Shown in pieces: positions 10,028 to 17,407 of a stretch of 64,000 bases of DNA. The translations under genes and the position numbers were made by a program. The notes beneath the pieces are model-generated. The model did not search any database. It saw only the letters and a list, made by a program, of their open reading frames with translations, and was not told the DNA's origin. Every line of letters begins with the position of its first letter. Position 1 is the stretch's first letter. Source of the DNA: CAWCKS01 sp963763485 (GTDB taxonomy: Bacteria > Pseudomonadota > Alphaproteobacteria > Rhizobiales > Xanthobacteraceae); NCBI GenBank assembly GCA_963763485.1, contig CAVXOW010000009.1:310001-374000 (forward strand). Direction: 5' to 3'.

Positions 10028-10354
10028 ATGCTGAGCCGCGACGACGATATCCTCAAAGCTGCGGAAGAGTGGACCAAGGCCGGTCACGGCGTCGCGCTCG
10101 CGACCGTGGTCGAGACATGGGGCTCAGCGCCGCGGCCGACCGGCTCGCACCTCGTCATCAACGATGACGGCACGTTTTTGGGCTCGGTGTCCGGTGGCTG
10201 CGTCGAGGGCACTGTTGTCACCGAGGCGCTCGACGTGATCGAGAGTGGCAAGCCGAAGATGCTGGAGTTCGGTGTCGCCGACGAAACCGCGTGGAACGTT
10301 GGCCTGTCCTGCGGCGGCACCATCCGCGTGTTCGTGGAGAAGATCGGCTCGTGA
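10028..10354 (+). CDS. XdhC/CoxI family protein, N-terminal domain half
   Basis: A 108-residue protein that corresponds to the N-terminal XdhC_CoxI domain alone. Visible motifs are GVALATVVETWGSAPRPTGSHLVI, SVSGGCVEGTVV and NVGLSCGGTIRVFVE; the two Cys lie in SGGCVEG and LSCGG. In related proteins this region binds and delivers molybdenum cofactor and protects it for sulfuration. The gene ends in GTGA, overlapping the next gene, which supplies the Rossmann half. Full-length XdhC proteins combine both parts, so this is a split arrangement, common in cox-type clusters. Confidence 0.88.
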   Translation: MLSRDDDILKAAEEWTKAGHGVALATVVETWGSAPRPTGSHLVINDDGTFLGSVSGGCVEGTVVTEALDVIESGKPKMLEFGVADETAWNVGLSCGGTIRVFVEKIGS

Positions 10355-11070
10355 AACAGGAAACCCTCACTGAGCTCAATGCCGAACGGCAGGCGCGGCG
10401 GCCCGTCCTTGTCGTCACCGACATGGCCGATGGCAGCCAACGGCTGGTCAAGCACAAGGACCTTGCCGCCGATCCCCTGCGCGCGGAGCTCGACAAGCAC
10501 CTGCGCATGGGCAAGAGCGGCGCGGTCGAGGTCGACGGCAAGAAGCTGTTCATCACGGTACATGCGCCGACCGCACGGCTCGTCATCACCGGCGCTGTCC
10601 ATATCAGCCAGGCGCTGGCGCCGATGGCGCGGATGCTCGACTACGACGTCACCGTGGTCGATCCGCGCACGGCGTTTGCGAGTCCCGAGCGCTTCCCCGA
10701 CGTGCCGCTGATCGCCGAATGGCCCGACACCGCGCTGCCGCCGCTCAACGTCGACCACTACACGGCGTTCGTTGCGCTGACGCACGACCCGAAAATCGAC
10801 GATCCCGCGCTGGCGCACGCGCTAGAGCGCGACTGCTTCTATATCGGTGCACTCGGTTCGCGGAAGACGCATGCCAAGCGGCTTGAACGCCTGAAGAAGC
10901 TCGGCTTCGGCGACAACGTGCTGTCGCGCATTCACGCGCCGATTGGCCTCAACATCGGTGCGGTGTCGCCGGCGGAGATCGCTGTCGCGATCATCGGCGA
11001 GATCACACAACAGCTGCGCGGGCCGAAGGAAGTCAAACAGGAAGCTAAGGCCGCGGGGCCGGTGTCATGA
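10351..11070 (+). CDS. XdhC Rossmann-domain half
   Basis: A 239-residue protein starting at a GTG that overlaps the previous stop (GTGA). Residues 1-75 are a short alpha/beta lead with ELDKHLRMGKSGAVEV. The XdhC_C Rossmann domain follows: TARLVITGAVHISQALAPMARMLDYDVTVVDPR, the TAFVALTHDPKIDDPAL segment, and YIGALGSRKTHAKRLERL near the end. That domain is found in molybdenum-cofactor insertion and sulfuration factors. It probably works with the preceding XdhC domain protein. It also overlaps the next gene by 4 bases (ATGA), so the three late genes are tightly coupled. Confidence 0.87.
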   Translation: MKQETLTELNAERQARRPVLVVTDMADGSQRLVKHKDLAADPLRAELDKHLRMGKSGAVEVDGKKLFITVHAPTARLVITGAVHISQALAPMARMLDYDVTVVDPRTAFASPERFPDVPLIAEWPDTALPPLNVDHYTAFVALTHDPKIDDPALAHALERDCFYIGALGSRKTHAKRLERLKKLGFGDNVLSRIHAPIGLNIGAVSPAEIAVAIIGEITQQLRGPKEVKQEAKAAGPVS

Positions 11071-12671
11071 GGTTCGGCCCCGTCGCGCCGGCGGACGCGA
11101 TCGGCGGCGTGGTCGTTCACACCATTCGCCGCGGCAAGCTCATCCTGAAGAAGGGCACCGTGATCGGTGCGGCCGAAGTCGAGGCGCTGACCTCGGCCGG
11201 CGTCAACCAGGTTGTCGTTGCCGCGCTCGATCCGGGTGATGTGTCCGAAGACGTCGCGGCGGCGACCATCGCCCAGGCCGTGGCGGGCGATGGTGTCACC
11301 GTCGAGCGCGCGTTTACCGGCCGCTCGAACCTGTTCGCCGCGGAACCTGGCGTGCTGGTGGTCGACCGCACAGCGGTCGATCGCATCAACCGCGTCGACG
11401 AAGCGATCACGTTCGCGACGCTGCCGACCTTCAAGCCGGTCGTGACCGGCGAGATGATCGGCACGGTGAAGATCATTCCGTTCGGAGTCGAGGGCACGCT
11501 GCGCGACCGCGCGGTCGCGTCAGCCAATCACGACGTTATGCGCGTTGCGCCATATCGTGTGAGCAAGGTCGGCATCGTATCGACACTGCTGCCGGGGCTC
11601 GCGCCGAAGGTGATCGAGAAGACGCTTCAAGTCACCGCCGAGCGGCTGGCCCCGGCTGGCGCAAGGATCATCGCGGAACAGCGCGTTGCCCATGATGAAC
11701 GCGATGTCGCGCAGGCGATCGACGCCATGTTCAAGCAGGGCGCCGAACTCGTCATCGTGTTCGGCGCGTCAGCCATCGCCGACCGGCGCGACGTGATCCC
11801 CGCCGCGATCGAGCGGGTAAAGGGCCGCGTTGAGCATTTCGGCATGCCGGTCGATCCCGGCAATCTCATGCTGATCGGGCAGGTCGACGGACGGCCGGTG
11901 ATCGGTGCGCCGGGTTGCGCGCGCTCGCCGAAGGAAAACGGTTTTGACTGGATTTTGATGCGGATGCTGGCGGGGCTGCCGGTGACGCGCGAGGACATTA
12001 CGGGGCTCGGCGTCGGCGGCCTGTTGATGGAGATCGTGACGCGGCCGCAGCCGCGGGTGCCAGTAGGCGAGGAGGACAACCGCCATGTCGCTGCGATCAT
12101 TCTTGCCGCCGGAAAATCGAGCCGGATGGGCGGACCGAACAAGCTGCTCGAGCATTTGCGCGGCAAGCCGCTGGTGCGCATCGTCGCCGAGCAGGCGCTG
12201 GCGTCGAAGGCCTCGCCTGTCGTGGTCGTGACCGGCCACATGGCCGACGACGTCAAGGCTGCGCTCAAGGGCCTCGACGTCGCCTTCGTGCACAATCCGC
12301 AGTTCGCGACCGGGCTTGCGAGCTCGGTGAAGGCGGGCGTCGCCGCGCTGCCCGACGACGCCGTTGGCGCGGTGATCTGTCTCGGCGACATGCCTGACGT
12401 CAACGCCTCCCTGATCGACCGGTTGATCGAGGCGTTCGCGCCGGACAAGGGCGCGCTGATCGCAATCCCGGTCAGCGACGGCCGCCGCGGCAACCCGGTG
12501 CTGTGGTCGCGGCGTTTCTTCGATGAATTGATGACGCTCGAAGGCGACGTCGGCGCGCGGCATTTGATCGCGAAGCACGGCGTAGCGGTCACCGAAGTGC
12601 CGGCCGATGGCCAGAGCGCGTTCCTCGACATCGACACGCCTGAAGCGCTGGAGCTGGCGCGGCAGGGGTAA
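11067..12671 (+). CDS. Molybdopterin-binding (MoeA/MogA-like) and MobA-like nucleotidyltransferase fusion
   Basis: A 534-residue two-domain protein. Residues about 1-335 resemble the molybdopterin-binding fold of MoeA/MoaB: an N-terminal MoeA-like strap, then VSKVGIVSTLLPGLAPKVIEKTL and the ELVIVFGASAIADRRDVIPAAIE segment. Residues about 338-534 form a MobA-like nucleotidyltransferase with AAIILAAGKSSRMGGPNKLLE, the Rossmann NTP site, and CLGDMPDVNASLIDRL for metal binding. The second half matches MocA-type enzymes that make the cytosine dinucleotide form of the cofactor used by this enzyme family. The fusion suggests that cofactor binding and nucleotide addition are channelled. Its ATG overlaps xdhC, so it closes the cox cluster. 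Confidence 0.87.
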   Translation: MRFGPVAPADAIGGVVVHTIRRGKLILKKGTVIGAAEVEALTSAGVNQVVVAALDPGDVSEDVAAATIAQAVAGDGVTVERAFTGRSNLFAAEPGVLVVDRTAVDRINRVDEAITFATLPTFKPVVTGEMIGTVKIIPFGVEGTLRDRAVASANHDVMRVAPYRVSKVGIVSTLLPGLAPKVIEKTLQVTAERLAPAGARIIAEQRVAHDERDVAQAIDAMFKQGAELVIVFGASAIADRRDVIPAAIERVKGRVEHFGMPVDPGNLMLIGQVDGRPVIGAPGCARSPKENGFDWILMRMLAGLPVTREDITGLGVGGLLMEIVTRPQPRVPVGEEDNRHVAAIILAAGKSSRMGGPNKLLEHLRGKPLVRIVAEQALASKASPVVVVTGHMADDVKAALKGLDVAFVHNPQFATGLASSVKAGVAALPDDAVGAVICLGDMPDVNASLIDRLIEAFAPDKGALIAIPVSDGRRGNPVLWSRRFFDELMTLEGDVGARHLIAKHGVAVTEVPADGQSAFLDIDTPEALELARQG

Positions 12672-12740
12672 GGCTTCCTGCTCCGTCAGGCTGCGGCGCT
12701 GGCGCTTGACGACGCTCGGCTCGTCTGGAAGCCTGTGTTT

Positions 12741-12813
12741 TCTCCGGGGTGCCCGCAGCGCGGGCTGAGATCATACCCGTCGAACCTGTCCGGATCATGC
12801 CGGCGAAGGGAGC
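12741..12813 (+). promoter_or_regulatory. TPP (THI-box) riboswitch
   Basis: All conserved THI-box blocks are present in order: GGGGTGCCC (12746-12754), a GCCCGC/GCGGGC P2 hairpin (12751-12765), CTGAGA (12765-12770), ACCCGT (12775-12780), GAACCTG, then TCCGGATCATGCCGGCGAA (P4/P5 and its loop) and GGGAG. The P1 3' strand GGAG (12809-12812) can pair with CTCC at 12742-12745. It is also the Shine-Dalgarno of the next gene, 7 bases before its ATG. Ligand binding would therefore be expected to hide the ribosome site directly, repressing translation when thiamine diphosphate is plentiful. The pairing is my reading; no folding was run. Confidence 0.92.
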
Positions 12814-12819
12814 AGATTT

Positions 12820-13497
12820 ATGAGCGTTCTGAGCGATACGAAACTCGAGGACTTGCTTGCATCTTTGCATGCGAGGAGTGACGAGCAAGCTGTTGCGATG
12901 GCCAGCTATCTGGCGCGGCGCGACTCCGATGGCCAGTCGCCATCTGCAGAGGACATCAAGTCGTTTCGCAGCGACAAGCTCGTTGCGCTTGATCGTGACA
13001 AGGCCGAATTCTGCTATCAGCTTTGCCGCGCATCCGACGCGCGGCGAATTGTCGAAGTCGGCACATCCTATGGTGTTTCGACGCTCTACCTAGCCGCCGC
13101 AGTGCGCGACAATATCCGTATTGGTGGTGGTGATGGCGTTGTGATCGGCACTGAATACGAGCCAGGCAAAGCCGACGCCGCCCGGTCGAATTTCGAGGAA
13201 GCCGGCCTGAGCCACCTCATCGATCTTCGCGAAGGTGATCTTCGCGACACCCTCAAGCACATCGATGCACCGGTTGATTTCGTCCTGGTCGATATCTGGA
13301 TCAGCATGGCACGCGCGGCGCTGGAGATGATCGCGCCGCACCTCCGGCCCGGCGCAATCGTCGTCTGCGACAACACGGCGAGAGATAGAAGTCACTATGC
13401 CGACTATTTCGCATTCCTTGCAGATCGCGTAAATCGATTCCGGACCATGACCCTGCCGTTCGATGGCGGTCTGGAAATGTCGGTGCGCTGCGACTAG
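12820..13497 (+). CDS. SAM-dependent O-methyltransferase-like protein under TPP riboswitch
   Basis: A 225-residue class I methyltransferase of the small O-methyltransferase type. A helical N-terminus (residues 1-60) precedes the SAM-binding motif VEVGTSYGVSTLYLAAAV near residue 72. The acidic motif II GTEYEP and the VDFVLVDIWISMARAALEMI strand with the DNTARD loop follow. The substrate is unknown. The ATG lies 7 bases after the GGGAG that forms part of the riboswitch P1 stem, so this is almost certainly the riboswitch-controlled gene. Nothing thiamine-related is adjacent. It may be a new member of the thiamine regulon, or the switch may have been left behind after loss of another gene. Confidence 0.82.
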   Translation: MSVLSDTKLEDLLASLHARSDEQAVAMASYLARRDSDGQSPSAEDIKSFRSDKLVALDRDKAEFCYQLCRASDARRIVEVGTSYGVSTLYLAAAVRDNIRIGGGDGVVIGTEYEPGKADAARSNFEEAGLSHLIDLREGDLRDTLKHIDAPVDFVLVDIWISMARAALEMIAPHLRPGAIVVCDNTARDRSHYADYFAFLADRVNRFRTMTLPFDGGLEMSVRCD

Positions 13498-13522
13498 TTG
13501 GCGATCCGGTGGTTCGAAGGCG

Positions 13523-13972
13523 CTACTGTGTCGCAAGCTGCAGCGCGAGCATCACCAGTGTGCGGGCAAAGCCGAAGGCGTGATCGCGAAACACCGCGCG
13601 CGCGAGCTGCGACTGCATCTCCGGCGGATCGCTGGCTTGGCCGAGACGGACAGCATTCGGCAGCGTGCGCATGCGCGTCACGGCAAAGCCGAACATCGCC
13701 AGCGCCAGCGAGCCCCAGGTGATCCAGCCGGAGATTTCGTCGGCGAAAATCTCGGCGATGATGGCGCCGAGCACGACGAGCATCATCAGTGCGACGAGGC
13801 GGTTCATGGGCCAGGCTTCGGTGGTGACCCGGCGGTAGTAGGCCGAGATCGACGCCAGCACCTCCGGCGGCAGGACCTCTTCGTCGTGCCTGCGCGTTTG
13901 CACGTCGAACATCAGGTCGAACCACAACACGGCGAGCAGGAAACCCAGGCCTGTGGCGGCGAAAGCGTTCAT
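13523..13972 (-). CDS. Conserved hypothetical membrane protein
   Basis: A 149-residue protein with hydrophobic segments near residues 1-18 (AFAATGLGFLLAVLWFDLMF), 58-78 (MNRLVALMMLVVLGAIIAEI), 85-102 and 132-147. A soluble loop VQTRRHDEEVLPPEVLASIS separates the first two. The ATG at 13972 is chosen over a TTG six codons upstream. It converges with the methyltransferase gene, whose stop is 25 bases away. No family could be named from the sequence. Confidence 0.7.
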   Translation of the reverse strand: MNAFAATGLGFLLAVLWFDLMFDVQTRRHDEEVLPPEVLASISAYYRRVTTEAWPMNRLVALMMLVVLGAIIAEIFADEISGWITWGSLALAMFGFAVTRMRTLPNAVRLGQASDPPEMQSQLARAVFRDHAFGFARTLVMLALQLATQ

Positions 13973-14195
13973 GGCGGCCTCTGCGATCAATCAACGCTTC
14001 ACGCTACCATTCAAGTCGCCCCGCATTTAAGCAAACTGCCGATGACGGTGCGATGTGGTGCGAGCCTGCGTCGTTGGTGCACCGCGGCATGACACGCTGC
14101 GTGCAACATCGCTTCGCAAATCCCGCACCCGATTCACCAACTGGCAACGGCTTTTTGCTTAGGTCACGCGCTTAACGCGTGCTTGGGGGCAAGGC

Positions 14196-14576
14196 ATGGT
14201 CGGGTCGTTGGTCCGTTTGGGCGTTCTTTTGGCCGTCGTGATCGCAATCGTCTGGCACACGTCGGGGTCGGCGCGCGGCGCCGGCGCGCTTGCTGTAGGC
14301 CGCTGTGGCGCCTACGGCCACGCGTTCGACTATCCGACGCCAGCAGCGGCGCTGCAGGCTGCAAAGGCCAGGTGCGACGGCGGCGCCTGCACGACGGTGA
14401 CGATGAAGCACGCCTGCGCGGCGCTTGCGGTCGACATGAAGAACCCCTGCGGTTCGTTCGGCTACGCGGTGGCACCGCAGATCGCCAGTGCGCTCAATTC
14501 ATCGATGAAGAACTGCTACAAGTTCGGCGGCCATGATTGCGTGATCCGCACCTGGGCCTGCGACGCCAAGGGCTGA
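14196..14576 (+). CDS. DUF4189-like secreted Cys-rich protein
   Basis: A 126-residue protein with an N-terminal signal-like segment (MVGSLVRLGVLLAVVIAIVW, then SARGA). The mature part carries paired Cys (RCGAYGHAFDY, ARCDGGACTTVTMKHAC, NPCGSFGYAVAP, MKNCYKFGGHDCVIRTWACD). The GAYGHAFDYP and Ala-rich AALQAAKARC pattern fits the DUF4189 family of periplasmic proteins of unknown function. Multiple Cys suggest disulfides in the periplasm. It stands alone between a convergent membrane gene and the TetR operon. Confidence 0.75.
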   Translation: MVGSLVRLGVLLAVVIAIVWHTSGSARGAGALAVGRCGAYGHAFDYPTPAAALQAAKARCDGGACTTVTMKHACAALAVDMKNPCGSFGYAVAPQIASALNSSMKNCYKFGGHDCVIRTWACDAKG

Positions 14577-14683
14577 AGACGACGCCGACCCGATACCGGC
14601 AGGGGTGGTCCGTCAATAACTCAATCGGAACAGTCTGTTGTGCGATTTTTCGCGCAGCTTTTGCATGCACACGTTTTCTTGAC

Positions 14684-14715
14684 TTGAATATGACTGACCG
14701 GTCAGTCATATTCAA
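14684..14715. promoter_or_regulatory. Perfect 32-bp palindrome, probable TetR operator
   Basis: A perfect inverted repeat of 16 + 16 bases is centred between 14699 and 14700, with the core ATGACTGACCGGTCAGTCAT. It ends 3 bases before the first ATG of the TetR gene. TGAC..GTCA half-sites with this spacing are typical TetR-family operators. The position suggests autoregulation of the TetR-HlyD-ABC operon. A TTGACT -35-like box starts at 14679, but no correctly spaced -10 was seen. Confidence 0.82.
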
Positions 14716-14718
14716 AGC

Positions 14719-15486
14719 ATGAAAACAGCCAAGCCAAAATCCGCTTTTCGAAGCCGAACCAAAAGCGCGCAAGCCGAGCGGCGAGCCGACCCCGTCGCTG
14801 TGGGGGAAGGGCACGCGTTGCCGTCGCAGGGTGACGAGCGGCCCGCCGACCCGGTCGCTGCCGGCGATTCCCGCGCCGCCATCTCCCGCCGCGCCGCCGG
14901 CGCTGCCGCCAGGCGCCAGGCCATCCTCGATGCGGCCCTCGACGAATTCACCGCCCGCGGCTTTGCCGCCACGCGGATGGACGACGTCGCCGTGCGGGCC
15001 GGCGTCGCCAAAGGCACGATCTACCTCTACTTCAAGGACAAGGAGGCGCTGTTCCAGGAGCTGGTGCGCACCTCGCTGGTCCCGGTGGTCGGCGGGTTGA
15101 AGATCCCGGAAGGCGCCGAAGTCTCGGTGCGCGTGTTGCTCGAAGCCTTCGCCGACACCCTGGTGCGCGAGGTGCTGGAGACCCGGCGCGGCGACCTCAT
15201 TCGGCTGGTGATGTCCGAAGGCGGCCGCTTTCCGCAGCTCGCCGAGTTTCACTATCACGAGGTGATCCAGCGCGGCATCGCCGCGATGCGCGGCCTGATC
15301 GGCTTTGGCATCGCGCGCGGCGAGATCAAAAATCCGAAGCTGCAGGAATTTCCGCAGCTCGTCATCGCACCGGCGCTGGTGGCGGTGATCTGGCAGGGCT
15401 TGTTTGCAAAGTTCGCGCCGCTTGATGTGCGCGCGATGCTGCAGACCCACATCGATCTTCTCTTGGGACAAGTGAGGCCGTCATGA
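14719..15486 (+). CDS. TetR/AcrR family transcriptional regulator
   Basis: A 255-residue regulator, long for the family because of about 60 extra N-terminal residues rich in Arg, Ala and Asp. The extension contains a duplicated ERRADPVAVGEG/ERPADPVAAGD unit. The helix-turn-helix spans residues 66-112 (RRQAILDAALDEFTARGF, then VAVRAGVAKGTIYLYFKDKE). The C-terminal ligand domain is all-helical. The ATG at 14719 has no Shine-Dalgarno; an in-frame TTG at 14818 is preceded by GGGGGAAGGG at good spacing and would give a normal-length protein, so the start is uncertain. The gene overlaps the HlyD gene by 4 bases. It probably represses the efflux operon through the adjacent palindrome. Confidence 0.87.
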   Translation: MKTAKPKSAFRSRTKSAQAERRADPVAVGEGHALPSQGDERPADPVAAGDSRAAISRRAAGAAARRQAILDAALDEFTARGFAATRMDDVAVRAGVAKGTIYLYFKDKEALFQELVRTSLVPVVGGLKIPEGAEVSVRVLLEAFADTLVREVLETRRGDLIRLVMSEGGRFPQLAEFHYHEVIQRGIAAMRGLIGFGIARGEIKNPKLQEFPQLVIAPALVAVIWQGLFAKFAPLDVRAMLQTHIDLLLGQVRPS

Positions 15487-16280
15487 TGCGGGCAATCTCC
15501 TTCATCGCGGCGGCGGGTGCGTGCCTGCTGCTCACCGCCTGCGGGCAGGCAAAAGATGTCGGCTACCAGGGTTGGGTCGAGGCCGACCTGATCTTCGTCA
15601 GCCCCGACGAAGCCGGCCGCGTCGTCAAGCTCAACGTCCGCGAGGGTGACCAGATCACGACGGGCAAGCCGATCTACGCGCTCGACGACGACCTGCAGCA
15701 GGCTGATCTGAACCAGAACAACGCTTCGTTGCTCAACGCCAAGCAGACTTTTGATCGTGCGCAGGCGTTGATGAAGACCGGCAGCGGCACGCAGGCCAAC
15801 TACGACTCCGCCGAGATGTCGCTCAGGGTCGCCGAGGCGCGCGTCAACACCTCGCAGACGCGGCTCGCGCGGCGGAGCGCTTTCGCGCCGGTGACGGGAA
15901 GTGTGCAGCAGATCTATTTCCGCGAGGGCGAGATGGTGGCGGCGCAGCGGCCGGTGCTGTCGATCATGCCGCCAGGCAACATGAAGATCCGCTTCTTCGT
16001 CGCGGAGAGCGAATTGCCGAAGCTCGCGCTCGGCGACAGCGTCAAAATCGGCTGCGACGGCTGCGCCCCTGATCTCACCGCGAAAATCTATTTCATCGCG
16101 ACCACCGCGGAGTACACGCCGCCGGTGATCTACAGCCAGGATGAGCGCTCAAAGCTCGTCTACCTGATCCAGGCCCGGCCGGACAAACCCGATGCGCTGC
16201 GGGTCGGCCAGCCGGTGAGTGTTTTCCTGCAATCGAAGAGTGCGAACTCCAAGGGCGAACCGATCGCCAAGGCGGGGTGA
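15483..16280 (+). CDS. HlyD-family periplasmic adaptor lipoprotein
   Basis: A 265-residue membrane-fusion protein. Residues 1-20 are a lipoprotein signal with lipobox LLTAC, so the mature protein should be lipidated at Cys20. The core has two lipoyl-like halves (DLIFVSPDEAGRVVKLNVREGDQI and FAPVTGSVQQIYFREGEMV) around a coiled-coil hairpin at about residues 70-125. A beta-barrel region follows (KIRFFVAESELPKLALGDSVKI). It would link the ABC pump to the outer membrane. Related YbhG-type adaptors are coded with YbhF/S/R ABC exporters, and the same order is seen here. Confidence 0.88.
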   Translation: MMRAISFIAAAGACLLLTACGQAKDVGYQGWVEADLIFVSPDEAGRVVKLNVREGDQITTGKPIYALDDDLQQADLNQNNASLLNAKQTFDRAQALMKTGSGTQANYDSAEMSLRVAEARVNTSQTRLARRSAFAPVTGSVQQIYFREGEMVAAQRPVLSIMPPGNMKIRFFVAESELPKLALGDSVKIGCDGCAPDLTAKIYFIATTAEYTPPVIYSQDERSKLVYLIQARPDKPDALRVGQPVSVFLQSKSANSKGEPIAKAG

Positions 16281-16304
16281 GGTGATCCCTGAAGTGCTCT
16301 CCTT

Positions 16305-16422
16305 CGTCATTGCGAGGAGCCAACGGGTCCGCGCAAGGCGCGGCCCGATGACAGGCTCCGCGACGAAGCAATCCAGTTCTTGCCGTGTTGCTCTGGATTG
16401 CTTCGCTTCGCTCGCAATGACG
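16305..16422. repeat. Palindromic intergenic repeat, family B (GTCATTGCGAG type)
   Basis: About 118 bases with terminal inverted arms CGTCATTGCGAG / CTCGCAATGACG and internal AAGCAATCCAG / CTGGATTGCTT arms. It separates the adaptor gene from the ATPase gene inside one apparent operon. Elements of this type are widespread in Bradyrhizobium. Confidence 0.85.
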
Positions 16423-16441
16423 AAAAACAAGTGAGACTGAA

Positions 16442-17407
16442 ATGCCGACCATCGCAGCAACAAAACCACCGCCGCCGTCGCCCGCGTCTGAAATCGCGAT
16501 CGACGTGCAGGGCCTGTCAAAATCGTTCGAGGGGCGCACCGTCGTCGACAATCTCTCGATGCAGGTGAAGCGCGGTTCGATCTACGGCTTCCTCGGGCCG
16601 AACGGCTCGGGCAAGACGACGACGATCCGCATGCTGTGCGGGCTGCTGACGCCGGACAAGGGCAGGGGTACCTGCCTCGGCTACGACATCACCAAGGATG
16701 CCGACAAGATCAAGCGCCACGTCGGCTACATGACGCAGCGGTTCAGCCTGTATCAGGATCTGTCGGTGCGCGAGAACCTCGAATTCGTGGCGCGGCTCTA
16801 CGGCATGCCGGATCCGAAGGGGGCCGCGCGCGACATGATCGTGCGGCTCGGCCTCAAAGGCCGCGAGGAGCAGCTGGCGCAGGAATTGTCCGGTGGCTGG
16901 AAACAGCGGCTGGCGCTCGGCGCCTGCACGCTGCCGAATCCGCAGCTGCTGCTGCTCGACGAGCCCACCGCCGGCGTCGACCCAAAGGCGCGGCGCGAAT
17001 TCTGGAACGAGATCCACGCGCTGGCCGGTGAAGGGCTGACCGTGCTGGTCTCGACCCACTACATGGACGAGGCCGAGCGCTGTCACGAGATCGCCTACAT
17101 CGCCTACGGCCATCTGCTCGCGCGCGGCACGGTCGAAGAGGTGATCGCGCATTCCGCGCTGACCACCTACACGGTGACCGGCCACGAAATGCAGCCGTTG
17201 CAGACGGAGCTCGAAGGCAAACCCGGCGTCGACATGGTCGCGCCGTTCGGCACCAGCCTGCATGTGTCGGGCCGCGACGAGGCCGCGCTTGAAGCGACGA
17301 TCGCTCCGTATCGTCAGCGCTCGGACCTCGTCTGGCACAAGTCGGCACCGTCGCTCGAAGACGTGTTCATCGAACTGATGGGGCGATCTCAGGACAATTT
17401 CAAATGA
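16442..17407 (+). CDS. ABC exporter ATPase (YbhF/CcmA type)
   Basis: A 321-residue ABC-2 type ATPase. After a Pro-rich N-terminus, Walker A is GPNGSGKTT (near residues 52-60), the signature is LSGGWKQR with Trp in place of Gln, and Walker B is LLLLDEPTAGVD. A switch His lies in VLVSTHYMDEAERC. A C-terminal 80-residue domain (TVTGHEMQPLQTELEG to the end) is typical of drug or lipid exporters of this class. It overlaps the permease gene by 4 bases (ATGA). With the HlyD adaptor it should form a tripartite efflux pump; the substrate is unknown. Confidence 0.9.
   Translation: MPTIAATKPPPPSPASEIAIDVQGLSKSFEGRTVVDNLSMQVKRGSIYGFLGPNGSGKTTTIRMLCGLLTPDKGRGTCLGYDITKDADKIKRHVGYMTQRFSLYQDLSVRENLEFVARLYGMPDPKGAARDMIVRLGLKGREEQLAQELSGGWKQRLALGACTLPNPQLLLLDEPTAGVDPKARREFWNEIHALAGEGLTVLVSTHYMDEAERCHEIAYIAYGHLLARGTVEEVIAHSALTTYTVTGHEMQPLQTELEGKPGVDMVAPFGTSLHVSGRDEAALEATIAPYRQRSDLVWHKSAPSLEDVFIELMGRSQDNFK

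Noticed and set aside
14679..14712. Sigma-70 promoter TTGACT ... CATATT before TetR
   Set aside because: The spacing is about 22 bases, too long, so I did not call a promoter.
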